Source: Aquitalea magnusonii (GTDB taxonomy: Bacteria > Pseudomonadota > Gammaproteobacteria > Burkholderiales > Chromobacteriaceae). Taken from it: a DNA stretch of 64,000 nt. Location: NCBI RefSeq assembly GCF_003202035.1, contig NZ_QJKC01000009.1, forward strand, positions 62,001 to 126,000, read 5' to 3'. The position numbers and the translations under genes are program-made. The notes under the pieces are model-generated. The model was not told the DNA's origin and ran no database searches. It saw only the letters and a list, made by a program, of their open reading frames with translations. Shown one piece after another: positions 1 through 9,122 of the stretch (positions are counted from its first letter, which is position 1; each line of letters begins with the position of its first letter).

Positions 1-609
1 AATACAGGTTTCAAACAGATTGGTTTCGCTGAAGGCGGATTCACCAACACGCTTGATCAGCTTGCAGCTCATCACCGGCAGGTCGCCAACCACCACGATC
101 ATGCGGCCACCCACGGCCAGCTGGGCTTTCAGGCTTTCCGGCACCACCGGCAGCGAACCGCCGACCACGATCACATCAAACGGCGCCTGTTCCTTCAGGC
201 CATCCAGACCATTGCCTTCCACCAGGGTGACATTGCCGATGCCGGCCTTTTTCAGGTTGGCCGCAGCGGTTTCGCGGGTGGCGGCGTTGATTTCCACGCT
301 ATAGACATGGCGGCCCAGCTTGGCCAGCAGGGCGGTCAGGTAACCGGCACCGGTGCCGACTTCCAGTACCTTGTCCTGTGGCTGTACGGCAACATCCTGT
401 GCCAGACGGGCTTCCAGCTTGGGCTGCAGCATCTTGCCACCGTGCGGCAGCGGCAGTTCGGTGTCGACAAAGGCCAGCTGGCGCTTGTCGGCAGCGACGA
501 AGTCTTCGCGTTTCACGTGAAACAGCAGGTCCAGAATTTTCGGGTCAAGTACGTCCCACGGACGAATCTGCTGCTCGACCATGTTGAAACGGGCATTTTC
601 AAAATCCAT
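1..609 (-). CDS. pcm: Pcm-type protein-L-isoaspartate O-methyltransferase (3' end outside window)
   Basis: Reverse-strand reading from ATG at 609 runs open to the window edge, giving 203 codons; the family is usually about 215-220 residues, so only a short C-terminus is missing. A SAM-binding motif VLEVGTGAGY lies at residues 81-90, and the N-terminus (NARFNMVEQQIRPWDV) is typical of the Pcm-like proteins found near tolC in betaproteobacteria. The family methylates damaged isoaspartyl residues for repair, but this subgroup often differs from E. coli Pcm, so substrate is inferred. A good ribosome site (GGAG, about 8 bases upstream) supports the start. A parS-like palindrome lies in codons 29-34. 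Confidence 0.85.
   Translation of the reverse strand, partial: MDFENARFNMVEQQIRPWDVLDPKILDLLFHVKREDFVAADKRQLAFVDTELPLPHGGKMLQPKLEARLAQDVAVQPQDKVLEVGTGAGYLTALLAKLGRHVYSVEINAATRETAAANLKKAGIGNVTLVEGNGLDGLKEQAPFDVIVVGGSLPVVPESLKAQLAVGGRMIVVVGDLPVMSCKLIKRVGESAFSETNLFETCI
510..523. promoter_or_regulatory. parS-like palindrome, site 1
   Basis: Perfect 14-base palindrome GTTTCACGTGAAAC inside the Pcm-like coding sequence. With flanks CG..A it differs from the widely conserved ParB site TGTTTCACGTGAAACA only at the first base. One of seven such sites in the window. Confidence 0.6.
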
Positions 610-695
610 CAGCTTACTCCGAAGGGCTGGCTGCCTGAGCGGGTGTGCCGCATTGCGGAAAACCTGACTTCATGGGCAGCGTGTCATGACGATAA

Positions 696-706
696 CTTGC
701 GATTAT
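696..706. repeat. Candidate left attachment repeat of the island
   Basis: CTTGCGATTAT is repeated in the same orientation at 5743-5753. It sits exactly where host-like sequence gives way to AT-rich DNA, just upstream of the Pcm-like gene. The two copies are followed by similar sequence (ATATCAACAT here, CCCACAT at the right), which fits attL/attR of a tyrosine recombinase. Only 11 bases are identical, so this is a candidate. Confidence 0.4.
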
Positions 707-775
707 ATCAACATGGACATTAAATTTATTTTAAATCATAGGCTTGCTGATGATTTCAAGTCGATTAATGTTCAG

Positions 776-796
776 TTGTAGGCGTGGTGTAGGCAG
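776..796. repeat. Left copy of a 21-base repeat, two phased TGTAGGC units
   Basis: TGTAGGC occurs at 777-783 and 788-794, spaced 11 bases (one helical turn). The whole 21-base block recurs at 5604-5624 with two mismatches and in the same orientation, next to the integrase start. This fits integrase arm-type sites at both ends of the element, or the att core itself. Confidence 0.45.
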
Positions 797-836
797 TGGA
801 TTCAGCGCGACTACATACCTACTGAAGGTCCACTGC
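793..836. other. Imperfect inverted repeat near the left end of the island
   Basis: GCAGTGGATTCAG at 793-805 pairs with CTGAAGGTCCACTGC at 822-836, with a two-base bulge and a 16-base loop. It is adjacent to the phased TGTAGGC repeats. The rest of 610-909 holds no gene: it contains the Pcm upstream region and AT-rich island DNA. Function unknown; it may be part of the attachment structure or a terminator for the lipoprotein gene. Confidence 0.4.
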
Positions 837-909
837 GTTAGAAAGGGACAATGATACCGCTATCGGAGTAAGTTCCCAAGCGCTACAACCTACTGAATTC
901 CTTAGCTAC

Positions 910-1356
910 CTATCGTTCCGACCGGCGAATGTCAGTTTTACCATTCATATCGATAGACAGTCGGAAGTACTTGGTTTCGTTAGGCTTAAGGATGGTTTCA
1001 GTTTGCGTCCATTCATCTTGACCAAGGCTGCATAGGGCCTTGCCTTCAGGGTCACGACCAGATCGAAGTAGTACTTCGCCAGGGGCAACATAGAATGCCG
1101 CTGTCTCCCCTGTATCAAGTCGTGCAGCAAGTACTTTGTTGATGGCCAAAGAGTAGAAGCAACCACCACCCAAGAAGCCTGCATCACGGGTCACGACGAT
1201 AGTGCTGGTAGTTGTTTCATCCTTACTCTGAAATGCAAGTACACGGTTTGCTGGTGCTGGTTTTGCTTCAGATGCTGGTACTGCGGTGGTTGCGCAGCCG
1301 GTCAGCACACTAGTCATTGAACAGGCCATCACAGCTGTAACTAATAGTTTTTTCAT
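910..1356 (-). CDS. Small putative lipoprotein carried by the island
   Basis: 148 residues. The N-terminus MKKLLVTAVMACSMTSVLTGC is a signal peptide with a lipobox VLTGC (Cys21), so the mature protein should be lipid-anchored in the envelope. I chose the ATG at 1356, since the longer reading needs TTG and puts charged residues before the signal peptide. The body has FLGGGCFYSLAIN and a pair of later cysteines, and resembles short lipoproteins of the DUF2846 type, though that match is from memory. It is divergent from the serine recombinase and AT-rich like the rest of the island, so it looks like cargo. Function unknown. Confidence 0.7.
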   Translation of the reverse strand: MKKLLVTAVMACSMTSVLTGCATTAVPASEAKPAPANRVLAFQSKDETTTSTIVVTRDAGFLGGGCFYSLAINKVLAARLDTGETAAFYVAPGEVLLRSGRDPEGKALCSLGQDEWTQTETILKPNETKYFRLSIDMNGKTDIRRSER

Positions 1357-1491
1357 TTTAAATCTGTATTTATAGTGCAATTGTCATACTGAAATTTTAA
1401 CAGAGTACTTCAGGTCAGGCTGTGTGGCTGTAAGGGGTCAATGCGATTGCGCGTAATGGTTCATCAAGTTCTAAGTAAAGGACCAGTATCG

Positions 1492-1574
1492 GTTCGGTTC
1501 AAAAAAGGTTTGAAAAGATAGTTGACACAATAAATGAACCGATGCCATGATACGGCCTATCAAGTGAACCGAAC
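1492..1574. promoter_or_regulatory. Operator or res-like site ahead of the serine recombinase
   Basis: GTTCGGTTCA (1492-1501) is the exact inverted copy of TGAACCGAAC (1565-1574), and a third unit TGAACCGA lies between them at 1535-1542. A -35-like TTGACA is at 1522-1527, between the units. Serine resolvases commonly bind short inverted repeats in front of their own gene, both to recombine and to autoregulate, so this is the natural place for the recombinase site. Confidence 0.45.
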
Positions 1575-1586
1575 AGAGTCCAGCAG

Positions 1587-2429
1587 ATGGCCAAAATTGC
1601 ATACTTCCGGGTTAGTACTAAAGATCAGAGTATCGAAGCACAGCGTTCTGCACTTGGTAGTGGATTCGACAAGGAATTTTGCGATGAAGGCATTTCTGGT
1701 GCGGTACAAGCTGCATTTCGTCCAGGATTTGCCAAGATGCTGGAATATATCCGCGAAGGCGATAGCCTTCATGTATACGATGTATCGCGATTAGGACGGG
1801 ATGCTATCGACGTTCAGACTGTTGTGCGGGCATTACTTGATAAAAATGTTGTAGTAGAAATCAGGGGTATTGGAACGATTAGTCGCGGTGCAGGTGAATT
1901 GGTACTTGCGGTATTGGCTCAAGTTGCTGATATGGAAAGATTACGAATAATCGAAAGATGCGAATCTGGTAGAGAGCTTGCTAAGTCAAGACTTGCTGAA
2001 ACTGGAAAGACACACAGAGGTAAGACAAGTCTTGGTAGGCCAAAAGTGTCTGATGAAGAAAAAGCACCTGCTATAAAACTACGTGAAAGTGGAATGTCAT
2101 TTTCACAGATTGCGAAGGAGCTTGGTATTTCTAAGGCTACAGCACTTCGCTATTGTGCAGGAATTGAAGCAAAGGGATTTAAGCCTGGCCTACATGGTGA
2201 AATGGCAATTATTACAAGAAAATATAGAAAAATGGGGTTAACAGTTGCTGAACTGTTTGAAGCAATTCCTTTCGAAGGTTTTTCTATAAAAATGGTTAGC
2301 AATACAATTGGGTTTGATCTGAATAAAATAGATGAACATGAAAGTTCTGTACGACCCGAAACAGATGAAATACGTAGTCAGCTTTCAAGAGAGTTAGAAG
2401 AGCATGGTAATTCAGAGGCTGCAGAATGA
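1587..2429 (+). CDS. Serine recombinase (resolvase/invertase type) with a long C-terminal tail
   Basis: 280 residues, longer than the usual 180-200 of small resolvases. The catalytic domain (about 1-140) starts AYFRVSTKDQ, with nucleophile Ser10, and has the arginines of SRLGR (Arg68, Arg71) and the MERLRIIER helix (about 116-124). A resolvase helix-turn-helix (SFSQIAKELGISKATALRYC, 171-190) follows. The last 80 residues, rich in charged residues, are not part of the standard architecture and I do not recognise them. The start ATG at 1587 begins directly at the conserved domain; no strong ribosome site is visible. Probable role: DNA inversion, multimer resolution or integration of the island. 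It is on the opposite strand from the element's tyrosine integrase. Confidence 0.9.
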   Translation: MAKIAYFRVSTKDQSIEAQRSALGSGFDKEFCDEGISGAVQAAFRPGFAKMLEYIREGDSLHVYDVSRLGRDAIDVQTVVRALLDKNVVVEIRGIGTISRGAGELVLAVLAQVADMERLRIIERCESGRELAKSRLAETGKTHRGKTSLGRPKVSDEEKAPAIKLRESGMSFSQIAKELGISKATALRYCAGIEAKGFKPGLHGEMAIITRKYRKMGLTVAELFEAIPFEGFSIKMVSNTIGFDLNKIDEHESSVRPETDEIRSQLSRELEEHGNSEAAE

Positions 2430-2507
2430 ATTAGGGGTGTTTTTCTTTAAGTAAAGTTTGGGTATTCAATAATACCCATTAGGATAATTGTTTATAAAAG
2501 AAAATGT

Positions 2508-2768
2508 ATGGATATTAGTAGTATCGGAATTTTGCGGATTGAATTCTGGAAAGCGCCAGATGAAGCATTCTTACCACGTAATGTTGTAGCTGCAGGGATT
2601 GATCATTCAATTTCTTGGCTTGAAGCAAAGGCTACACACGGCGGTGGGCCTTTGATGCGAAAGTATGGCCGTCGTGTTCTGTATTGTAAGAAAGATGTTC
2701 TTGTGTGGTTATCAGAAAACTTCCGCCCGATAGCACATACAAGCGAACTTGCTATTGTTAATAAGTAA
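2508..2768 (+). CDS. AlpA/excisionase-like small DNA-binding protein
   Basis: 86 residues. The central part (FLPRNVVAAGIDHS...RKYGRRVLYCKKDVLVWLSE) has the layout of AlpA/MerR-type winged helix proteins: a helix-turn-helix followed by a basic wing and a terminal helix ending in VLVWL. AlpA proteins of P4-like and other integrative elements activate or act as directionality factors for integrases. Position 79 bases after the recombinase and upstream of the Gp2-like gene fits a regulator of the element. Assignment rests on pattern only. Confidence 0.6.
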   Translation: MDISSIGILRIEFWKAPDEAFLPRNVVAAGIDHSISWLEAKATHGGGPLMRKYGRRVLYCKKDVLVWLSENFRPIAHTSELAIVNK

Positions 2769-3455
2769 GAGTTTTCTGTTATGGATCAAAGCAGACCTAG
2801 TGCGTGATATTTTGATTTCTTGAACAGCATAGTTAAGTATGGTTAGGTGCCTGCTAAACGATGTTTGCGATTGTGGCTGTTTTAACGCGTTTTGAGCGTG
2901 TTTTGCATGATTTGTGTAAGTGTCTCTATATCGGTGTGAAGTGTTCGCTATGGGGCTTAAAATGGCTATTGCGCTGTGTTCGGTTGTAATACTAGCTGGA
3001 AGCTAAAACAGGTATTAAATGTAATTTGCCACTTCATACTTTATTCTGCTAAGCAAAGTCTATGTGTTGTTTCCTATAAGAAAGTATGATGTGGACTTTA
3101 TTGTATAAGAAAGGATTCACTTAATGTAGTGTGGCTAGCCATGTGGGTAGTATGGTACTAGCCTTAATTATGCCTATGTCAATGCATGTAACTTGCACTG
3201 TGAATGTCTGAAAGTCAGCACCAAGGTTTGGTCGCAGAATGCTCTTTACAGTCTTGAAAATCCAGTAGTGGCAAGGGTTGTAGCGTGTTTTCGTTTTAAT
3301 TTTCATACACAGGAAGGAAGCAATTTCAGATTGAAAAGTTCGACCCCTAGTTATGTGTTGTATTGCTGTACAAAGTGTAAGTGTAGTGCAAGAGTTTTCA
3401 CTAGTGTTACTGTATTGGCTAAGACACCTTTCTTCCTGTTTCACAAGAAGAATAA
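2769..3455. other. Gene-poor AT-rich stretch inside the island
   Basis: About 690 bases with no convincing gene; overlapping open frames on both strands (around 3121-3489) lack ribosome sites and protein-like composition. It contains an inverted pair CATACTTT (3035-3042) / AAAGTATG (3081-3088). Being directly upstream of a replication-like gene, it is the obvious candidate for an origin or a long regulatory leader, but nothing diagnostic is seen. Confidence 0.35.
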
Positions 3456-4238
3456 ATGTCTTATCAAAGTATCATTAGTAAGTATGTAGTAGATAGTGTT
3501 GTTGTACCCCCCAAGAAGATTGATAATTTACCAGTATTTGATAGCTTTAATAAAATTATTGAATATAATCATCAGGAATATACAAAAGCATTGTATGAAC
3601 TGAAAGTAAATTACTCAAAGTGTTCGTATCAGAAAGAATGTCGTGTAGCTGAAGGGTATGTGGTTGATAAGAAAATTGCTAGAGCACTAAAACTGAGGTT
3701 TCTAGCTTCTCTGACACTTGATGATCCTTTGGTTTTTCATCTTACGCTTTGGACCCCACCGGGTAGAACATCACCAAAAGGGGCTTTCAAGGCAGTTAAG
3801 CGCTGTCTGAAGAAAAGTGGACGTGATTTGAATTATGCTTATGCTTTAGAGGCTAAGCCAGTTGGACGTGTTAATTCTGATAGCCATCGTGATGATGGAA
3901 TTCATTTTCAAGTGGCACTATTTGTATCGGCGCAAGGGCGTGATGTGAATGAAATTCGCAAGGAACTGGAATTTCTGTTTAGCGCGCAAAGGGGGGTTAC
4001 TGTTTTAGATAATGATCGTGCTGTGAAAATTACAGGGGGGCATTATTTGAAGCGGTCGGATATTGAACTTTTACAGGGGATGAAGCATATTATTGGCTAT
4101 ATTGCAAAGCCGAAAACGAAACTAAGTCAAAGTAGTCTGAGCCGTCTACTAAGTCGATTTGGTATTAGTGAAAAGATTAGATTGTTTGAAGGCAGTCAAG
4201 TAGCCGCTTATCGTAAGTACGAACTTGCAATGGTATAG
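3456..4238 (+). CDS. Inovirus Gp2 / YagK-YfjJ-like protein
   Basis: 260 residues. The middle and C-terminal parts recall the YagK/YfjJ C-terminal (inovirus Gp2) family: a HLTLW strand at 95-99, GIHFQVALF at 148-156 preceded by His144, and the later stretch GMKHIIGYIAKPK. Members are found in inovirus relatives, P4-like islands and cryptic prophages and are thought to act in replication, with a fold like rolling-circle initiators; that biochemical role is inferred. The codon use is AT-rich like its island neighbours and unlike the chromosome around it. It converges on the integrase gene. Confidence 0.6.
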   Translation: MSYQSIISKYVVDSVVVPPKKIDNLPVFDSFNKIIEYNHQEYTKALYELKVNYSKCSYQKECRVAEGYVVDKKIARALKLRFLASLTLDDPLVFHLTLWTPPGRTSPKGAFKAVKRCLKKSGRDLNYAYALEAKPVGRVNSDSHRDDGIHFQVALFVSAQGRDVNEIRKELEFLFSAQRGVTVLDNDRAVKITGGHYLKRSDIELLQGMKHIIGYIAKPKTKLSQSSLSRLLSRFGISEKIRLFEGSQVAAYRKYELAMV

Positions 4239-4265
4239 ATGTAATGTATTGCTATAGTCAATAAT

Positions 4266-4292
4266 GAAAAAGGGCCATGTCTTCATGGCCCT
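4266..4292 (-). terminator. Terminator of the integrase gene
   Basis: Perfect 9-bp stem AGGGCCATG / CATGGCCCT with a TCTT loop at 4271-4292; on the minus strand it is followed by five Ts. It lies between the convergent integrase and Gp2-like genes. Confidence 0.8.
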
Positions 4293-4301
4293 AAATCATT
4301 T

Positions 4302-5576
4302 CTATTTGTTTTTCTCTTCTATTACACCAGCAGCAGCTAGAATAAAGTCTTCAATTTGCTGCATCGGTTCTCGCAGTGATTCAGTATCCTGAATGATATA
4401 TCCGGCAGTTACATCACTACTATCTATTGAATGATTGATAAGTCGCTTTATTGTATAGACACTTAGGCCTTTTACACAATTATTGGCAATGGTAATAAAT
4501 GTCCGACGTAGGTCATGCACAGTAAAGTCAATGCAGATTTCTTTACAAATTACTTCAATAGCAGCATCAAATCGACCGATATGGTTATCTTTGTCTTTTC
4601 CCGGAAATACATAATTACTTTGTGATTCAATAGGCAAAGTGTTACGATGTTCAAAATGATGTTGTAAAATAGATGTAAGCCAGTTACCAATTGGAAGTTC
4701 ATGCTTTCTGTGATTCTTTGCATGCTCAGCTTTAATTGTAATGGTCTTACGTTTAAGATTAACTTCTGTCCACTGTAGCTTAGCTGCTTCTTGAAGACGT
4801 AGCCCTGTCAGCAGATACAATACGCACATATCCCGCACCATTTTTTGTCGCTCTGTATGTTGGGGCTGGTGTTGTAATCCTGTGAAAAATACCGAAAGCT
4901 GATCAGGTCTGATCCAGTTATCCCTGCGTTCAATTCTATGCCACATTTGACGAGCTTTTAGCCGATCACATGGATTAGAATGAAGTAATGGTTCACCATC
5001 ATTGTTTGCATATTTTTCACTTGCCCAGTTTAGTACAGCGCGCAAAAAGCGGAATGCTTGATTGGCAAATGCTTCATTTTTTGAAATTACACTTCCATCT
5101 TTATCTAATGTAGGCTTGCTGATTGCATCGAAGCGATCTTCAACCATCAGTCTAGTAATACTCCCCAGTGGAATATCACGCCAATCATTGAATACACGAT
5201 TCATTGCTTTTGCATAATCGCGTAGAGAATTCGGTCTAAGCGTGCGTTCTTGTATATAACCTTGATATGCCTGATCAAGGGTGACAGCCTTGCGTGCGAC
5301 TTCCCTTTTCTGTTGATTAGGATTAATGCCCTGTGCCATTTTCCCAAGTACTGAGCGTGCAAGGTCACGGGCCTGATCTGGTGTGTATGTCCCGTAGCGG
5401 CCTATGGTTGTACGCGTGGTTTTTCCGTGTACACGGCTTTCGACCACGAATACTTTTGATCCCTTGGTTACTCTTAAAGCGAAACCTTGTAGCTCAGTAT
5501 CGCGATAGAGAACCTGGCTACCAGCCGGATATTCGATCTGGTCGATATTCTTCTTATTCAACTTGATGGCTGGCAT
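4302..5576 (-). CDS. Tyrosine integrase (P4-like, N-terminal arm-binding domain)
   Basis: 424 residues from the ATG at 5576; a longer reading to 5642 adds 22 residues through the repeat region and is less likely. Residues 1-95 are the arm-binding DUF4102-type domain (GFALRVTKGSKVFVVES), about 100-200 the core-binding domain, and 225-400 the catalytic domain with Arg260 (LTGLR), His354 and Arg357 (HDLRRTF), His382 and the nucleophile Tyr393 (AGYII). All catalytic residues are present, so the enzyme looks functional. It reads inward from the right end of the island, with candidate att repeats directly upstream. AT-rich compared with thiC next door. Confidence 0.95.
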   Translation of the reverse strand: MPAIKLNKKNIDQIEYPAGSQVLYRDTELQGFALRVTKGSKVFVVESRVHGKTTRTTIGRYGTYTPDQARDLARSVLGKMAQGINPNQQKREVARKAVTLDQAYQGYIQERTLRPNSLRDYAKAMNRVFNDWRDIPLGSITRLMVEDRFDAISKPTLDKDGSVISKNEAFANQAFRFLRAVLNWASEKYANNDGEPLLHSNPCDRLKARQMWHRIERRDNWIRPDQLSVFFTGLQHQPQHTERQKMVRDMCVLYLLTGLRLQEAAKLQWTEVNLKRKTITIKAEHAKNHRKHELPIGNWLTSILQHHFEHRNTLPIESQSNYVFPGKDKDNHIGRFDAAIEVICKEICIDFTVHDLRRTFITIANNCVKGLSVYTIKRLINHSIDSSDVTAGYIIQDTESLREPMQQIEDFILAAAGVIEEKNK

Positions 5577-5603
5577 TGGGTAGTACAGAAGGTTGGTTGA
5601 TCT

Positions 5604-5624
5604 TTGTAGGCGCAGTGTAGGCAG
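5604..5624. repeat. Right copy of the phased TGTAGGC repeat
   Basis: TGTAGGC units at 5605-5611 and 5616-5622, again 11 bases apart; the 21-base block matches 776-796 at 19 positions. It is 28 bases upstream of the integrase start. A second direct repeat, GGTTTGCTGGGG, is at 5644-5655 and 5716-5727, also in this integrase-upstream region. Confidence 0.45.
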
Positions 5625-5742
5625 ATGGGGTCGGATTCCCAAGGGTTTGCTGGGGATAGCTAGGGTTCTGCTTGTCTGTGAAGGCTTGTAATTTCAGGCC
5701 GTTAGGGCTGGCTGTGGTTTGCTGGGGCATTTGGCGATAGAG

Positions 5743-5753
5743 CTTGCGATTAT
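5743..5753. repeat. Candidate right attachment repeat of the island
   Basis: CTTGCGATTAT, identical to 696-706 and in direct orientation. It marks the point after which the sequence is typical upstream DNA of thiC. Together the copies would bound an element of 5047 bases. Confidence 0.4.
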
Positions 5754-5849
5754 CCCACATTTACCTTACCTTCACAGCATCGCTAGGGGTCCTGTGTGAT
5801 CTGGTATGGCCTTGATATTCCTGTGGGATGACAACAATAGGCCATTCAT

Positions 5850-7908
<2,059 letters not shown>

Positions 7909-7926
7909 TCTTGTCGATCTGCTGAC

Positions 7927-8160
7927 TTATCCACAGGTCTGAAAAAAACGGCAGCTGCGGCTGCCGTTTTTCATGGTGACACTTTATCCACAGCCGTCAG
8001 GTTCATGCAGGGAGGCGGATAGCGACAGTCATGCCGGCATGCGGCTGTTTCCGGACGTCAGCCTTGTTGGCGGGCTGCTTGAAATTCCTTGTGTTTCAAT
8101 GATTTGTCGAGTCCGGCTGTATTGTGGATAAATAGCGAAATACTGATTGGCTGTGGATAA
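7927..8160. other. Cluster of four perfect DnaA boxes
   Basis: TTATCCACA occurs at 7927-7935 and 7984-7992 on the plus strand, and its complement TGTGGATAA at 8123-8131 and 8152-8160. The second and fourth are part of a 13-base inverted repeat, TTTATCCACAGCC (7983-7995) / GGCTGTGGATAAA (8149-8161). The whole 7909-8295 interval has no gene apart from the thiC terminator. Could be a DnaA-titrating or replication-related locus; no AT-rich unwinding element is obvious. Confidence 0.6.
7942..7972 (+). terminator. thiC terminator
   Basis: Stem ACGGCAGC / GCTGCCGT with a TGCG loop, followed by TTTTT and preceded by seven As, so it may work in both directions. It stands between the first two DnaA boxes. 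Confidence 0.9.
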
Positions 8161-8181
8161 AGCCATTCAAGCAAGCTGTTG

Positions 8182-8208
8182 CCCACTCCCCACTCCCCAC
8201 TCCCCACA
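8182..8208. repeat. Short tandem repeat of CCCCACT
   Basis: A 7-base unit CCCCACT is repeated about 3.5 times, just after the DnaA-box cluster and about 90 bases before the next gene. It is a candidate slippage site in a noncoding stretch. Confidence 0.8.
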
Positions 8209-8295
8209 CTGGTTCCATTCCATCCGCCGCGATTGGCTCTGCTCATGGAGCCATAAGCCGTGCAGCATGAAGGCTGATCCATCAAGGAGTTTGTC

Positions 8296-8748
8296 ATGTC
8301 GCAGACTGTTCATATCCGCCCACTTGCCGCCGCAGATTTTGCTGCCTGGCTGCCCTTGTGGCAGGGCTATCTGGATTTCTATCACAGCAGTCAGAACGAG
8401 GCGGACACCGCCATCACCTGGCAGCGTTTTCTTGACCCGGCCGAGCCCATGCAGGCCTGGCTGGCCTGGCAGGGCGAGCAGGCGGTGGGGCTGGTGCATA
8501 CGGTATTGCATCGCAGTAGCTGGACGCCGGGCAATTACTGTTATCTGCAGGATTTGTATGTACAGCCGGAGCTGCGCGGCACGGGAGCGGGACGGGCGCT
8601 GATCGAGCAGGTGTATGCCTATGCGGCAGATGCCGGCTGCAGCCGGGTGTACTGGCTGACCCACGAAAGCAATGCCACGGCGCGCCAGCTGTACGACCGG
8701 TTGGCTGACAATCTGGGCTTCATCCAGTACCGCAAGCAGCTGGTTTGA
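8296..8748 (+). CDS. GNAT-family N-acetyltransferase
   Basis: 150 residues. The acetyl-CoA loop is in LYVQPELRGTGAGRALIEQ (about residues 84-102, RGTGAG being the pyrophosphate-binding part), and the C-terminal NATARQLYDRLADNLGFIQYRK is the typical GNAT end. Start ATG 8296 has AAGGAG 8 bases upstream. Substrate unknown; small-molecule or protein amine acetylation are both possible. The next gene starts 60 bases downstream on the same strand. Confidence 0.9.
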   Translation: MSQTVHIRPLAAADFAAWLPLWQGYLDFYHSSQNEADTAITWQRFLDPAEPMQAWLAWQGEQAVGLVHTVLHRSSWTPGNYCYLQDLYVQPELRGTGAGRALIEQVYAYAADAGCSRVYWLTHESNATARQLYDRLADNLGFIQYRKQLV

Positions 8749-8807
8749 AGCTGGAGTATGGCTGGCGATGCGCTTATGCTGATGGCCTTACCACCAAGGA
8801 CATGGTC

Positions 8808-9122
8808 ATGATCAACGTCAGCATTCTCTATCCGTATAGCGCAACTGCCCGTTTCGATTTCGACTACTACCTGCAACAGCACATGCCGCTGGCCAGCCAG
8901 CTGCTGGCTCCGGCCCTGCTGGACATGCGGGTGGAGAAGGGCATCAGCGGCAGCCAGCCGGGCAGTCCCCCCAGTTTCACTGCGCTGTGCCAGCTGCAGT
9001 TCGAGTCGCTTGAGACATTTTTGGCGGCTTTCATGCCAATCGCCGAACAGTTGCAGGGTGATATCGCCAATTACACCGATATCACACCGCAAATCCAGTA
9101 CAGCGAAATCCTGCTGGGCTAG
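8808..9122 (+). CDS. EthD-family small protein
   Basis: 104 residues from ATG 8808, which has AAGGA 7 bases upstream; the frame is open further upstream but overlaps the GNAT gene end. The sequence INVSILYPYS...DFDYYLQQHMPLASQLL is the EthD ferredoxin-like pattern, with the dimeric alpha-beta barrel His in QQHMPLA. Such proteins are found with ether-degradation genes in actinobacteria, but in proteobacteria they are mostly of unknown function. It overlaps the convergent ycaQ gene by four bases. Confidence 0.8.
   Translation: MINVSILYPYSATARFDFDYYLQQHMPLASQLLAPALLDMRVEKGISGSQPGSPPSFTALCQLQFESLETFLAAFMPIAEQLQGDIANYTDITPQIQYSEILLG

Noticed and set aside
3121-3489. Overlapping short frames in the gene-poor part of the island
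   Set aside because: Both strands are open, cysteine-rich and without ribosome sites; likely noncoding AT-rich DNA.
7909-8295. A full oriC after thiC
   Set aside because: DnaA boxes are present but no AT-rich unwinding region, dnaA or other origin genes are visible, so I call only a DnaA-box cluster.
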